DNA of 64,000 bases from assembly GCA_035489755.1 (NCBI GenBank), contig DATGZK010000020.1, positions 1 through 64,000 on the forward strand, in the 5' to 3' direction. This DNA is from UBA9160 sp035489755. Lineage in GTDB: Bacteria > Myxococcota_A > UBA9160. The position numbers and the translations under genes are program-made. Below, piece by piece: positions 32,387 to 41,829 of the stretch (positions are counted from its first letter, which is position 1; each line of letters opens with the position of its first letter). The notes beneath the pieces are model-generated. The model saw only the letters and a program-made list of their open reading frames with translations, was not told the DNA's origin and searched no databases.

Positions 32387-33364
32387 CTACTCCGGGAGAC
32401 TCTCGCGGATCCGCCGTGAAAACTCTGGATCTTGATCCGCGACCTTTGCACGCTGGTCGATCTGGCTGGCTTCTTTCAAAGGCGCGAACGCTCCGTGACC
32501 CCGCACACGGCCTCGCTCGTAGAGCATTTCGTCGACGTATCCGGTCAGCAAAAGCTTCCAGCTCCAGGGAACGCGACCGCCGGCATTTTCTACGTTGGTG
32601 CGAATCGCGGTTGTGCAGTTTTCCGTGAGAGCATTGTAAAACTCCGGTTCCTTGGCCAGCGCGTTGATTCTCTGAACGTACTCCATGAGGAGGATGCGAG
32701 CGTTGGCAACAGGTATCGTCAGGCGGTAGAGATACACGTTCTCGTCTCGATAGTTCGTTCGCAGACGGATCAGATCGCGTTCGTCTGCCACGACATAAAT
32801 CAGCTCGTACTGGCGGAAGAAGCCGTCGACCGCAGAGTACTCCTGGCCCCGCTGCTTCCGTGTCTCGATGGAGATTGCGAGTGGCGGTCCGTCCGAGAAC
32901 TCCCAGCTCATGATCGTGTGAGCGATCGCGGGCGATCCCCAGTGGGAGACGAACAGATCCAACCCCACCAACTTCGAGAGGTCGTATCGGCGATCTTCGT
33001 ATCGTTCGACGAAGTCGTTTTCCGAGCGGTAGTTGAAGTTCCGAAGATTGTGGACCACAAGCTCATCGCCCTGGATCTCTATGGTTGGCATGCGCGCCAC
33101 CTCAGGCGCCCAGTCACGATCGCTGGAGGGTGTGAGGGTGCCCCACCACGCAAGTAGACCGATGAAGATTACGAGGATCGCAGGCACAGACCGAAGCGGC
33201 GAGCGGAGCACAACGCGGACCACGATCGTTCCGCAGAAAACGAGCAGCGCGAGGGCCGCGCGCACGGGCGGCGGGCCGGGTCCGGCGATCCAGAGCGCAA
33301 GACCCCCCCAGCCCGCGACAGCCAGGGCCAACAGCCAGGTGAGTACGCTGATCAGAAGCGTCAT
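32387..33364 (-). CDS. DUF4105-family membrane-anchored protein
   Basis: 325-residue protein with two or three N-terminal membrane helices (about 1-75), then a periplasmic domain. The domain has LVVHNLRNFNYRSENDFVERYEDRRYDLSKL, then VSHWGSPAIAHTIMSWEF, and the family's ENCTTAIR motif with a catalytic-looking Cys (NC-T-T). DUF4105 is the N-terminal periplasmic domain of Lnb, which transfers an acyl chain to lipoproteins, and many bacterial copies are uncharacterised. It begins 3 bases after the SDR stop, so it is the last gene of the long minus-strand operon. A papain-like acyl transfer role is possible. Confidence 0.82.
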   Translation of the reverse strand: MTLLISVLTWLLALAVAGWGGLALWIAGPGPPPVRAALALLVFCGTIVVRVVLRSPLRSVPAILVIFIGLLAWWGTLTPSSDRDWAPEVARMPTIEIQGDELVVHNLRNFNYRSENDFVERYEDRRYDLSKLVGLDLFVSHWGSPAIAHTIMSWEFSDGPPLAISIETRKQRGQEYSAVDGFFRQYELIYVVADERDLIRLRTNYRDENVYLYRLTIPVANARILLMEYVQRINALAKEPEFYNALTENCTTAIRTNVENAGGRVPWSWKLLLTGYVDEMLYERGRVRGHGAFAPLKEASQIDQRAKVADQDPEFSRRIRESLPE

Positions 33365-33367
33365 TGC

Positions 33368-34213
33368 TTAGGGTTCGTCGCCGAGGCGCTGGCCCGCGTT
33401 GGCGCGAACACGCGCCTGCTCTATGGCGGCGCGCGGGACTGAATCGAAGCGTGCCATGGCGGAGCGCAAGACGCCCGGGAATAGAAGTCGGAGCAGGCGC
33501 GCGACGACGAGCGTTGGGTTCCTGCGAGGGATTGTCACTTCGTGCCTGCGCCTTTCGATTGCCTGAATGATGCCTTCGGCGACGAGCTCCGGGGGATATC
33601 GGCGACCGCGATAGGGGTCGGGTACATCGCCCTTCTGCCAGATCTCAGTGTCGATCGGACCAGGATGAATGAGAGCAACGTGGATATTCGAACCGCGGAG
33701 ATCATTCCACAGTCCCTCGGAGAACCCGTTAAGCGCGCACTTCGCCGCTGCATACATCGTTTCGTGCGTGGGTACGACCTTCGAGGCGAACGACGATACG
33801 TTGACGATTGTCCCCCCGCCTTGTCGCAACATGGGCGGGATGGCAGCGAAGGTTGTCCAAAGGCACGACAAAAAGTTGACGCGAATCGCCTCCTCGGCCT
33901 CTTCGACGCTCATCCGGTATAAAACTTTGCGGACCGGGATCGCGGCGTTGTTTACAAGAACGTCGATTCGCCCGTGGCGCTCGCAGCTGGCGAGCACCGC
34001 GCGCTCTGCAAACTCCCTTTGGCCAAGATCGCCGGCCAAAAAACTCGAATCCGGCGCATCGATCTGGCAATCCCGAACGAGGGCCTCGAGGCGCTCCTTG
34101 CGGCGGGCGACGCCCACGATGGTGCAGCCCCGTCGCGCGAGCGCTCGCGCCGTCGCCCAACCGATCCCGGAGGAAGCCCCGGTCACGACCGCGACCTTGC
34201 CACGCCACTCCAC
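33368..34213 (-). CDS. Short-chain dehydrogenase/reductase
   Basis: 281-residue SDR. TGASSGIGWATARALA binds the cofactor; the RR in VARRKERLE suggests NADP. NNAAIPV, then VNVSSFASK (Ser) and MYAAAKCAL (Tyr, Lys) complete the active site. The C-terminal 60 residues are basic with a hydrophobic patch (RNPTLVVARLLRLLFPG), as in SDRs that associate with membranes and act on lipids such as 3-ketosphinganine or steroid reductases. Spacing is 2 bases from the ligase before and 3 bases to the DUF4105 gene. Confidence 0.88.
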   Translation of the reverse strand: MEWRGKVAVVTGASSGIGWATARALARRGCTIVGVARRKERLEALVRDCQIDAPDSSFLAGDLGQREFAERAVLASCERHGRIDVLVNNAAIPVRKVLYRMSVEEAEEAIRVNFLSCLWTTFAAIPPMLRQGGGTIVNVSSFASKVVPTHETMYAAAKCALNGFSEGLWNDLRGSNIHVALIHPGPIDTEIWQKGDVPDPYRGRRYPPELVAEGIIQAIERRRHEVTIPRRNPTLVVARLLRLLFPGVLRSAMARFDSVPRAAIEQARVRANAGQRLGDEP

Positions 34214-34215
34214 TG

Positions 34216-35952
34216 CTATTCCTCTTGGAAGGGGCTCTCACTCCCCGTGACGAGGATGCCTTTTAGCACCTTGCCGGTAGCGTTGCGCGGAAGCCGCTCC
34301 AGGCGGATTTCCCACAGCGACGGCACCTTGAAGTAGGCAAGGGCCTCACCGACAAATCGTGCAAGCTCGGCCGTATCCAGCGCCCGACCGTGCTTGGGCA
34401 CGACGATGGCCTTGACCTCCTGGCCGAGTTCTAGGTGGTCGACCCCTACCACCGCTGCTTCCTCGATATCAGGGTGGGTTTCGATTCGATGCTCGATCTC
34501 TGCGGGATAAATGTTCTCGCCGCCCCGCAAGATCAGATCCCGTGCCCGAGAGTTGATCGTGAGGTAGCCGCCCTCGAATCGACCCCAATCCCCCGTGCGC
34601 AGCCAGCGCCCAGAGAGAATGGTCGCGGCCGTCGCGGATGCGTTCCGCCAGTACTCCTTCATCACGAGTGGCCCGCGGAGATAGATCTCACCCTCCGTAC
34701 CATCGGGCACAGCCTTCCCATCGCCGTCGCGGATCTCGACTTGCATCGTGGGGAGTGGGGCCCCGACGGAGTCGGGATGGCGCTCGAGTTCCTCGCCGAA
34801 GTTCAAGGTGACCATGCCCGTAGCCTCGGTGAGTCCGTATCCCAGCCCGAGCGAGGTGCGCGCATTGGGAAAGAGCTCGCGCATCCGTTGCTGCAACGAG
34901 GTGGAGATGGGCGATCCGCCAGATCCGACCTGTCGCACGCTCGAGAGGTCGTATTGGGTGACGTCGGGATGGGACGCCACACGATGGAACATCGTGCCCA
35001 TAGGCCCCCAGCTCGTCACCCGCTCGCGCTGGATCAGCTCCATCACCTGGACGGGATCGAAGCGGCCCTTCGTCCAGACCGTCTTCACACCGCTCGCGAG
35101 AAGAGTGACGGCACCCGTATAGAGCCCGGAGAGGTGAAAGAGCGGCGTCGTCATAAGCGTGCAGTTCGCCACAGACGGCTGCGTGCCCTGGGGCGCTAGG
35201 CCTTTCGCCCCCGCGATCATCAGGAGGCGTATGCCATGGAAGGTGTAAAGGCGATGGAGCGCAACGATGTTGCGGTGGGTATTCACGGCGCCCTTGGGGC
35301 GTCCCGTGGTGCCACTTGTGTAGAGAATGCAGGCCGGGTCGTCTTCGGCGATGGGATCAGACGGCAGCGGCGCCGAGCGGTCGTAGTTCCAGAGCCCGGC
35401 GAAATCGCGCTCGATCTCAACGACCTCAGCCCGCACCCGTTGGCCCCGCAGCCTCTCGAGCCGCTTGGCGTCGCCCACGAGGACCTTTGGCTCGCAGTCG
35501 GCGAGGGCGTAGCGAATTTCGTCGCCCATCCACCATCCGTTCATGCCAACGGCGATGGCACCGAGACTGACGGCGGCCCACCAAGTCACGATCCACTCAG
35601 GGCAGTTCGCGGCGAGGATGGCCACGCGGTCACCCGGCGCCACCCCGAATCGGTCGCGCAACGCCTGGGCCACCGAGGCCACGGTCAGGAGGTGGTCGGA
35701 AAACGAGACGCGCCGGTCACCTTGCACGATGTACTCGCGGTCGCCGAAGGCAGCGGAGCCTTCCAAAAGCGCGCGCAGGGAAGGTACTCGCTCGCGGAAG
35801 ACCGCCATGCGCTCCCCGAGGACCTCGCCGACGACGGTTTCGAAGGGTGCACCGGGGCCAGTTAGCTGGGCCTCAATCCGGGCGTGGAGGGGAAACTCGA
35901 TTGCGCGTTCCACGGTCACCTCGTTGCGGCCGGCATCATCGCGCGCCGGCAC
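34216..35952 (-). CDS. AMP-dependent acyl-CoA synthetase/ligase
   Basis: ANL-superfamily ligase of about 578 residues; activates a carboxylic acid to its CoA thioester through an acyl-AMP. ATP-binding loop YTSGTTGRPKGAV, then LGLGYGLTEATGMV, the hinge region GDWGRFEGGYLTINSRARDLI, GGENIYPAEIE, and the C-terminal catalytic lysine in RNATGKVLKG. The size fits medium- or long-chain fatty acid and steroid side-chain ligases of the FadD type. A GTG at 35952, four bases after the preceding stop, is the likely start; a GTG at 35919 is an alternative. The neighbouring P450 and Ltp/DUF35 genes suggest that it activates the acid made by P450 oxidation. Confidence 0.9.
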   Translation of the reverse strand: MPARDDAGRNEVTVERAIEFPLHARIEAQLTGPGAPFETVVGEVLGERMAVFRERVPSLRALLEGSAAFGDREYIVQGDRRVSFSDHLLTVASVAQALRDRFGVAPGDRVAILAANCPEWIVTWWAAVSLGAIAVGMNGWWMGDEIRYALADCEPKVLVGDAKRLERLRGQRVRAEVVEIERDFAGLWNYDRSAPLPSDPIAEDDPACILYTSGTTGRPKGAVNTHRNIVALHRLYTFHGIRLLMIAGAKGLAPQGTQPSVANCTLMTTPLFHLSGLYTGAVTLLASGVKTVWTKGRFDPVQVMELIQRERVTSWGPMGTMFHRVASHPDVTQYDLSSVRQVGSGGSPISTSLQQRMRELFPNARTSLGLGYGLTEATGMVTLNFGEELERHPDSVGAPLPTMQVEIRDGDGKAVPDGTEGEIYLRGPLVMKEYWRNASATAATILSGRWLRTGDWGRFEGGYLTINSRARDLILRGGENIYPAEIEHRIETHPDIEEAAVVGVDHLELGQEVKAIVVPKHGRALDTAELARFVGEALAYFKVPSLWEIRLERLPRNATGKVLKGILVTGSESPFQEE

Positions 35953-35956
35953 GGTC

Positions 35957-38900
35957 TCACGCAACGAGGTCCCCCATTTGGCGCAGCGCGCGCACCGCAT
36001 CCTCAGGGAGAGTGGGCGGGGGGCGACCCAGAGCATGACAGCCGAGGATCACCTCCGCCGATCGCTCCACAATCTCGACCATATCGGCGGCGCGTCGCAG
36101 ACTGCGACCCGCCACGAGGAGGCCGTGGTTTACCAGGAGAACCGCCCAGCTCTTTCGCACCGCCTCGCGGACAGCGTCGGCGAGCGCACCCGTCCCGGGC
36201 ATGATGAACGGGACGCGCGGGATTTCGCCGAAAAAGGCAGCCTCCGTCGAGATCGGGAGGAAGGGAAGTCCGGCATTCGCGAGAATCGTCGCATGCGGTG
36301 CGTGCGCGTGAACCACGGCTCGTGCGTCGTTGCGCGCCTGGTACACTGCACAGTGCATGAGACGTTCGCTCGATGGCGAGTACCCGCCTGCCTCAAGCGG
36401 CTGCCCCTCGAGGTCGATGCGTACGAGGATCTCCGGCCGCAAGTCGCCTTTGAAGAGTTGGCTGGGTGTGATCCAGAGTTGATCGGTACCGGGGATCCGA
36501 ACGCTGACATTGCCGCCGGTTGCCGTGATCAGCTCTTGCGCATAGAGCTCGCGCACGATCGCGACAAGCTCCTCGCGCTCCTTGTCCGCGGGGCCTTCGG
36601 GCGTCGCGGCCGCCGGGGCAGCCCCGCGGCCGACCGCGGCGAGGTCACCCGGATCCCCCACCGCCTCGCGCGCCGCACGGTAGAGCCGGCGCAGGTCCGC
36701 CTGGAGGTGCTGCAGCGTCATCGCCTTCGCGGCGTCTCCAGTGAACGAGAGTTCGCCGCTCATGGCCTTTTCCATCGGGTTCACCCGGCCCGTAAACATA
36801 CCGTCGAGGACGTCCGCCTTAAGGCGCAGCTGCACTTCTGGCCGGCCGTCCGGTGCTCCGAGCCCGGAAGACACGGCACCGCGGCGCAGCCGGAAGAACA
36901 GTTCCCGCCCAAGATCGCTGATCATGAAGTGGAGCGTCACGTCTTGGTCCGCGGAGAAGGCTTGCAGACGTCCATCGCGCCCGATCTGTTCGCTGAAGGC
37001 GCGGAGGATGCGTACGAACTTTTCCACCGTCTCCCCGCTTGCGGGAGCCGCCGCGGTGCTCACCACGGGCGGACTCGCTACCGCGTCGCGTTGCAGATCT
37101 GAGACCGCCGGGCCTTGTCGCGACGCGAGCGCAGCCAGTGTTCCTGGCGCTGTGGGGTGCCGCGGGCGGTCCAAGGCGAAATCGCGGAGCGCCTCTGGGT
37201 CGAGGACATGCTCAGGGCCCTCCCCGCGCACAATCCGCGCGAGGTCCGCGGCGATGATGCGGCCTTGGTGCGCAGCCACCTCCTGTGTGTTCCCGCCGAT
37301 ATGAGGCGTCGCAATCACATTCGGCAGGGCAAGGAGAGGATGGTCCGCGCCCGGCGGTTCCACCGAAAACGCATCGAGGGCGGCGCCCGCGAGGTGGCCT
37401 GTTTTGAGTTGCTCGGCGAGGGCCGTCTCATCCACCAGGGCAGCCCGTGCAGTGTTCACGAGGAATGCACCGCGCTTCATCCGCGCGAGTTCGCGGGCAC
37501 CAAGCAGACCACGGCTGCGCTCGCTGACAGAGGCGTGGAGGCTCACGAAATCGCTCGCTGCCAGCAGATCGTCGAGCGCGACGGGTTCCGCTCCTGCGCG
37601 GATCACCTGATCCGGAAGAAGGAAAGGGTCATACACCAGGACCCGTGCCCCGAACGCGCAAAGGCGCTTCGCGACTTCACGGCCCACGGCGCCAAGCCCT
37701 ACAAGGCCGACGGTCTTTCGCCAGAGCTCTCGACCTCGGAACGCTTGGAAGGCCTGTCCCATGCGCCCCAGATCTCCCGCTTGGATCTCCGGATTGCGCA
37801 AGAACCCTTCGGCTGCTGGGATTTTCCGCGCAAGCATCAAGAGGAACGCGAGCGTTATGTCCGCGACGGCCCCGGCGTTGCGCCCGGGTGCGTGGATCAC
37901 GGGGATACCGAAAGCGGTGCAAGCGGGCACGTCCACGTTCACCGCATCGCCGCGGCAGGCGGCGATCACGCGCAGGTCGGGCAGCTTCTCGAGGGCCGCG
38001 ACGTCCACCACGTCGACCTCCGTGACGAACACCTCGAAACCCGCCAACGCCTGAACGAGAGCCATGCCTGTGAGAAGCCGCATGCGTTCGCGGAAGCTTT
38101 CGTGCACGACCTCGCCGATCGCGCGGAGCTTGCCGAGCGACTCCTCGTCCAGGTCCGCAGTCACAAAGATCCGCGGCCGCGACAGGATGGGTGCAGGGGA
38201 ACCTGCCTTCGCTCCGGCCCCAATCACCGCGGGCAGAATGGTCAGCTGGGCTGCACTCAGCGCTGGATCTTGCGCCTCTCGCAGGGCTCGCCAGTTCTGG
38301 TAGAGCGGCGCATAGGCTCGCTCGACTTCTGGGGCCGGCGTCAGAGTCCGGGCATAGGGCAGGCGGCTACGTCCGGCCTCCGCGACATCGGAAAATGCGC
38401 CCGCCGCGACGCCCGCGCACAGGGCTGCGCCGAGGGCGGTGGTCTCGGGGTGGGTGCAGAGCTCGATCTCCTGTCCGAGGACTTCGCACAGGAGCTGGGC
38501 GAAGTCCGGGCTGCGGGAAATTCCGCCTGCCAGACGAAGCCGTGAGTGAGGGCTTCCGCTCGCCGCGATTTGCTCGAGGTTCGCGCGCAGGGCGAACGCC
38601 ATCCCCTCTACGAGCGCTCGGGAGAGATGGCGCCGCGCGTCGGGGTCCTCCGGCGCGCAAAGGTGCGAGAACGTGAGGCTCCCCATCGGGAGCTTCAAGT
38701 CGCGGCCATCCATCACCTGCGCACCGAGGGTGGAGAGCATGCCCGCGGCCCCCGGTTCCGAAGCTGCGGCATCGGCGAGTAGGCGCGCCGCAGGATTCGG
38801 TGCGTCGGGATACAAGACTCGCCCCATGAACTCGAGCGTCTCGCCGATAGAACCCGCGTTGCTCTCGAGCACATAGCGGCCGGGCACCACGTGAGTTCCG

Positions 38901-39763
38901 ATCCAAAGACGGCAGTCAGGCTCCAGCGCGGGGCGCTCCGTCACTTGCTGGACAGGCGCCGTCGTTCCCGCAACCACGGCTGTTTCCCCGGGCTCCACCA
39001 CACCGGCGCCGAGAAGGCCGCATGGCGTGTCGGCGCCGCCCACACCCACGGGAATACCTGCGCGCACGCCGAGAGCGGCTGCTGCCTCGGCGGTGAGCGC
39101 GCCGACGCGTGTTCCCGACGCGAAAAGCCGCGGGAACGCCGAGCGCGGAAGCTCAAGCCGGTCGATCATGTCCCATGCCCAGTCATCGCCGTCGAAGTCG
39201 AAAAGCAGCGTGGACCCCGCGTGCGAGCGTTCGGCGGTGATCTCTCCGCACAGCCGCCAAGTCAGCCAGTCGCTCAAAGCCAGCACTGCGGCACCTGGCG
39301 CGCGAAGCGGAGTCCCCGCCTCGCGCGCCGCCAGCCAGCGCAGGCGTGCGGCCGTACAAATCGGACTCGGCCAATGACCGCTGCGGCGATGGATTTCGGG
39401 ACCGTGTTCGGCTGCGAGGCGCAGCCCCTCAAGACTCGCCCTTGCGTCACGGTTCGGGGTTGCGAGGAGGAGCTCTTTCCCGGGGCCTAGCACCACGCTG
39501 GAGAAGCGCATGCTCGTGGCAGCGACTCCCACCACGTCGCTGCCCTTCAGCCCCGCCCGTGCGAGGGCTTCGCGGGTCGCGTCCGCGAGCGACGCCCAGA
39601 GCGCGGGGAGATCGAGGTCGCGGCCGAGTCCGCCGGTATTCGGTGTCACCGAATGCTTCCACGGCCGAATGGCCGTCGTGACCGCGCCGTTCTCTGCATC
39701 AAGGAGCAGGCAGCGCGCACCACCGCCGCCCGCGTCGAGGCCCAGCAGGACACCCCGGCTCAT
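35957..39763 (-). CDS. Four-domain fusion: FGGY kinase, D-2-hydroxyacid dehydrogenase, SCP2, class II aldolase
   Basis: Single uninterrupted frame of 1268 residues. Residues 1-500 are an FGGY carbohydrate kinase (LLGLDAGGGGARC with the usual Thr of DxGT replaced by Gly13; catalytic Asp245 in GGADTPCG; ATP loop LAGGISRSPDF). Residues 530-865 are a D-2-hydroxyacid dehydrogenase (GLGAVGREV at 689; Arg773, Glu802 and His821 as the triad). Residues 910-1030 are an SCP2 sterol-carrier domain. Residues 1060-1268 are a class II aldolase (Glu1133, zinc ligands His1152, His1154 and His1213). The linkers are Ala/Pro-rich. Its start overlaps the P450 stop by four bases. Kinase, dehydrogenase and aldolase would suit a sugar-acid pathway; the SCP2 domain and the P450 context point to a lipid or sterol conjugate. 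No such combination is known to me. Confidence 0.9.
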   Translation of the reverse strand: MSRGVLLGLDAGGGGARCLLLDAENGAVTTAIRPWKHSVTPNTGGLGRDLDLPALWASLADATREALARAGLKGSDVVGVAATSMRFSSVVLGPGKELLLATPNRDARASLEGLRLAAEHGPEIHRRSGHWPSPICTAARLRWLAAREAGTPLRAPGAAVLALSDWLTWRLCGEITAERSHAGSTLLFDFDGDDWAWDMIDRLELPRSAFPRLFASGTRVGALTAEAAAALGVRAGIPVGVGGADTPCGLLGAGVVEPGETAVVAGTTAPVQQVTERPALEPDCRLWIGTHVVPGRYVLESNAGSIGETLEFMGRVLYPDAPNPAARLLADAAASEPGAAGMLSTLGAQVMDGRDLKLPMGSLTFSHLCAPEDPDARRHLSRALVEGMAFALRANLEQIAASGSPHSRLRLAGGISRSPDFAQLLCEVLGQEIELCTHPETTALGAALCAGVAAGAFSDVAEAGRSRLPYARTLTPAPEVERAYAPLYQNWRALREAQDPALSAAQLTILPAVIGAGAKAGSPAPILSRPRIFVTADLDEESLGKLRAIGEVVHESFRERMRLLTGMALVQALAGFEVFVTEVDVVDVAALEKLPDLRVIAACRGDAVNVDVPACTAFGIPVIHAPGRNAGAVADITLAFLLMLARKIPAAEGFLRNPEIQAGDLGRMGQAFQAFRGRELWRKTVGLVGLGAVGREVAKRLCAFGARVLVYDPFLLPDQVIRAGAEPVALDDLLAASDFVSLHASVSERSRGLLGARELARMKRGAFLVNTARAALVDETALAEQLKTGHLAGAALDAFSVEPPGADHPLLALPNVIATPHIGGNTQEVAAHQGRIIAADLARIVRGEGPEHVLDPEALRDFALDRPRHPTAPGTLAALASRQGPAVSDLQRDAVASPPVVSTAAAPASGETVEKFVRILRAFSEQIGRDGRLQAFSADQDVTLHFMISDLGRELFFRLRRGAVSSGLGAPDGRPEVQLRLKADVLDGMFTGRVNPMEKAMSGELSFTGDAAKAMTLQHLQADLRRLYRAAREAVGDPGDLAAVGRGAAPAAATPEGPADKEREELVAIVRELYAQELITATGGNVSVRIPGTDQLWITPSQLFKGDLRPEILVRIDLEGQPLEAGGYSPSSERLMHCAVYQARNDARAVVHAHAPHATILANAGLPFLPISTEAAFFGEIPRVPFIMPGTGALADAVREAVRKSWAVLLVNHGLLVAGRSLRRAADMVEIVERSAEVILGCHALGRPPPTLPEDAVRALRQMGDLVA

Positions 39764-41040
39764 GCTCGCACCTTCCCGGCGTCGAACTGCACTGGGAGAG
39801 TCGCCGGGGCACGGAAGATCACCCCGCCGACGTGCACATCGGGAGCCGCGGGATCCAGTCGCAGATTCGGCAGGCGATCCAAGACGGCCTCAAGGACGAC
39901 CCGAGTCTCCATGAGCGCAAGGTGCATTCCCAAGCACGTGTGGGGACCGCTGGCGAATGCGAGGTGTTGCTTCCGCGGCCGGAAGATGTCGAAACGCTCT
40001 GAGTGTTCGTAACGCGAATCGTCGTGGTTGGCGGCGCCGAGGTTTACGTTCACCAGCGCTCCCGCAGGAAGACTGGTGCCCGCGACTTCGGTCTCGCCTG
40101 TGGCGATCCGCATGATCCCAGTGAGCGGACACTCCCATCGCAGCCCTTCATCGATCGCCTGGGGGATGAGCGAGCGGTCCTTGCGAAGCGCCTCGAACTG
40201 GAACGGGTGTGTCATCAGGGCGAAGAGCAGGTTGCTGGAGGAGCGGTACGTGGTCTCCGCGCCAGCCGGCGCGAGAAGCCGCAGGAACGCGAAAATGTCG
40301 TCGTCGCTGAGCTTCGAGCCATCAATCTCAGCGTGGGCCAGTACACTGGTAATATCGTCACGCGGCTGCTTTCGGCGGTCGGCCAGAATCTCCGCGAACA
40401 GATTGCGTAGTTTCTCGGAGGCCGCGACGCCGCGCTCGCGCGCAAACTGCACGCTAATCAGCTCGACGGCCCAGCGGTGGAAGTTGGCGTGCTGGTCCTT
40501 CGGTACACCGATCATGCCGGCGATCACAGCAACCGGGAAAGGAAAGGTGAGTTCCCGTACCAGATCAGCGCTGCCACGTTCGATGAACCGGTCGATCAGC
40601 CCGTGCACCACGGGTCCAACGAGCTCGCGTTCCCAGCGGTCGAGGGCGCGCTTTGTGAACGCGTGCTGGATCAGGGCCCGATAGCGCGTGTGCTCCGGGG
40701 GGTCCATCTCGAGGATCGAGTGCCCGAACACCTGGCCCATGCTCATGGCGTAGCCGCGCGACGTAAAGCGGTGTGGGTCTCGCAGGACCTCCGATGCGGC
40801 TTCATGGTTCAGAGCCGCGTACACCTCGAGGACGACATCGGGCGGTATCGGGACCTCGTTTCCGAGGATTTGGCGCAGGTCGATTTTCTGAACCGGACAT
40901 CGGCTTCTGAGCTCATCAAACTGCGGATAGGGATCTCGCACCGCGCTCCGACCCTGGACGCGGTTGAACTCCTGAAAGGGATCATATTCGTCTTCGAGCG
41001 GAGGGGGGGTGGGCGGTGCAATGGGGTGCTGCTCGGCCAT
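39760..41040 (-). CDS. Cytochrome P450
   Basis: 426-residue soluble P450, distinct from the two at 15-20 kb. I-helix LLAPAGAETTYRSSS (AGAETT at 259-264) and heme loop FASGPHTCLGMHLA with thiolate Cys369 are present. ERxxF-like and PxxF segments are typical of bacterial P450s acting on fatty acids, terpenoids or steroids. It starts 16 bases after the TetR stop and overlaps the fusion gene by ATGA. It has no ferredoxin of its own; the ferredoxin at 20.0 kb or another one must serve. The substrate is unknown. Confidence 0.92.
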   Translation of the reverse strand: MAEQHPIAPPTPPPLEDEYDPFQEFNRVQGRSAVRDPYPQFDELRSRCPVQKIDLRQILGNEVPIPPDVVLEVYAALNHEAASEVLRDPHRFTSRGYAMSMGQVFGHSILEMDPPEHTRYRALIQHAFTKRALDRWERELVGPVVHGLIDRFIERGSADLVRELTFPFPVAVIAGMIGVPKDQHANFHRWAVELISVQFARERGVAASEKLRNLFAEILADRRKQPRDDITSVLAHAEIDGSKLSDDDIFAFLRLLAPAGAETTYRSSSNLLFALMTHPFQFEALRKDRSLIPQAIDEGLRWECPLTGIMRIATGETEVAGTSLPAGALVNVNLGAANHDDSRYEHSERFDIFRPRKQHLAFASGPHTCLGMHLALMETRVVLEAVLDRLPNLRLDPAAPDVHVGGVIFRAPATLPVQFDAGKVRA

Positions 41041-41056
41041 GGGCTTTCCTTTCGAC

Positions 41057-41767
41057 TCAGCGCGCGTGTGGGTGGGTCTTGAGCGACGAGCGCTCAGGAC
41101 GGGTCACGGGGTGCTTTCGAATCCGAGGCAAGGGCGTCGCGATTCCGAGGAGCCGGCGGGTGATGCGTAGGACCTCGCTTTTGTGAGAAGCCAGTTCCCG
41201 CGGATCGATCGGGTTAAATCCGCGGTCCGGAGCCAAGCTGGGCATGGCCGCGACGAAGAAGACGGTTGCACCGACAATCGTGCTGGCAAGATGGATCGGA
41301 TCGATCGGAGGCGCGACGAGAAGCGGATCGCCCGCGCTCTCGTCCATGACACGCTGCACGAGCTCCACGAATGGCTGGGTGTGGCGGAGCAGTGCGGGCG
41401 GCGACTCCGGTGTCCCGTTTGCCGCTTCTCGAAGCAGGAGGCGTGCGAGGGTCGGGCGGGCGCCGAGGGTCTCCACCCATGCGGCCACCGCTGATTGGAT
41501 CCGCGCCGAGAGGCTGCCGCGCGCGCTGAGCGCGGCACTCGTGCGTACCAAAAGATCGCCGAGTGCGTTCTGGAGCACGGCATCATAGAGCGCCGATTTG
41601 TCGGGGAAGTAATAGAAGATCGACGCGCGCCGGATCCCGACGCGCTCAGCGACGTCCTCGAGCCGGCTCGAGGCGAACCCCCGCTCGGCGAACAGTCCCT
41701 CCGCGGCCTTCAGGATCGCAGCGCGCGTGCGCTCGGATCGGGCCTGGGGGCGCGAGAGGGGGGCCAT
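41057..41767 (-). CDS. TetR-family regulator
   Basis: 236-residue TetR repressor. N-terminal HTH: RAAILKAAEGLFAERGFASSRLEDVAERVGIRRASIFYYFPDKSALY, a textbook match. The C-terminal domain has an Arg-rich tail (RRLLGIATPLPRIRKHPVTRP). A perfect 22-bp palindrome lies 6 bases upstream of the ATG, across the predicted promoter. It therefore probably represses itself and the co-transcribed P450, fusion, ligase and SDR genes that follow. It is the second TetR gene in this gene series. Confidence 0.9.
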   Translation of the reverse strand: MAPLSRPQARSERTRAAILKAAEGLFAERGFASSRLEDVAERVGIRRASIFYYFPDKSALYDAVLQNALGDLLVRTSAALSARGSLSARIQSAVAAWVETLGARPTLARLLLREAANGTPESPPALLRHTQPFVELVQRVMDESAGDPLLVAPPIDPIHLASTIVGATVFFVAAMPSLAPDRGFNPIDPRELASHKSEVLRITRRLLGIATPLPRIRKHPVTRPERSSLKTHPHAR

Positions 41768-41772
41768 GGCCT

Positions 41773-41801
41773 CTTCTACCTGCGCGCAGGTAGAATTTCA
41801 A
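41773..41801 (-). promoter_or_regulatory. Promoter with perfect palindromic operator
   Basis: On the minus strand TTGAAA (41796-41801) and TAGAAG (41773-41778) are separated by 17 bases, a fair sigma-70 promoter. A perfect palindrome of two 11-base arms (TTCTACCTGCG and its complement, 41774-41795) fills the spacer and the -10 box. Only five bases separate the -10 box from the TetR ATG, so the transcript may start at the ATG and be leaderless. Bound TetR would block the promoter. Confidence 0.6.
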
Positions 41802-41829
41802 GCTCAGGAGCCTCAGAGGGCCGGTCCGC

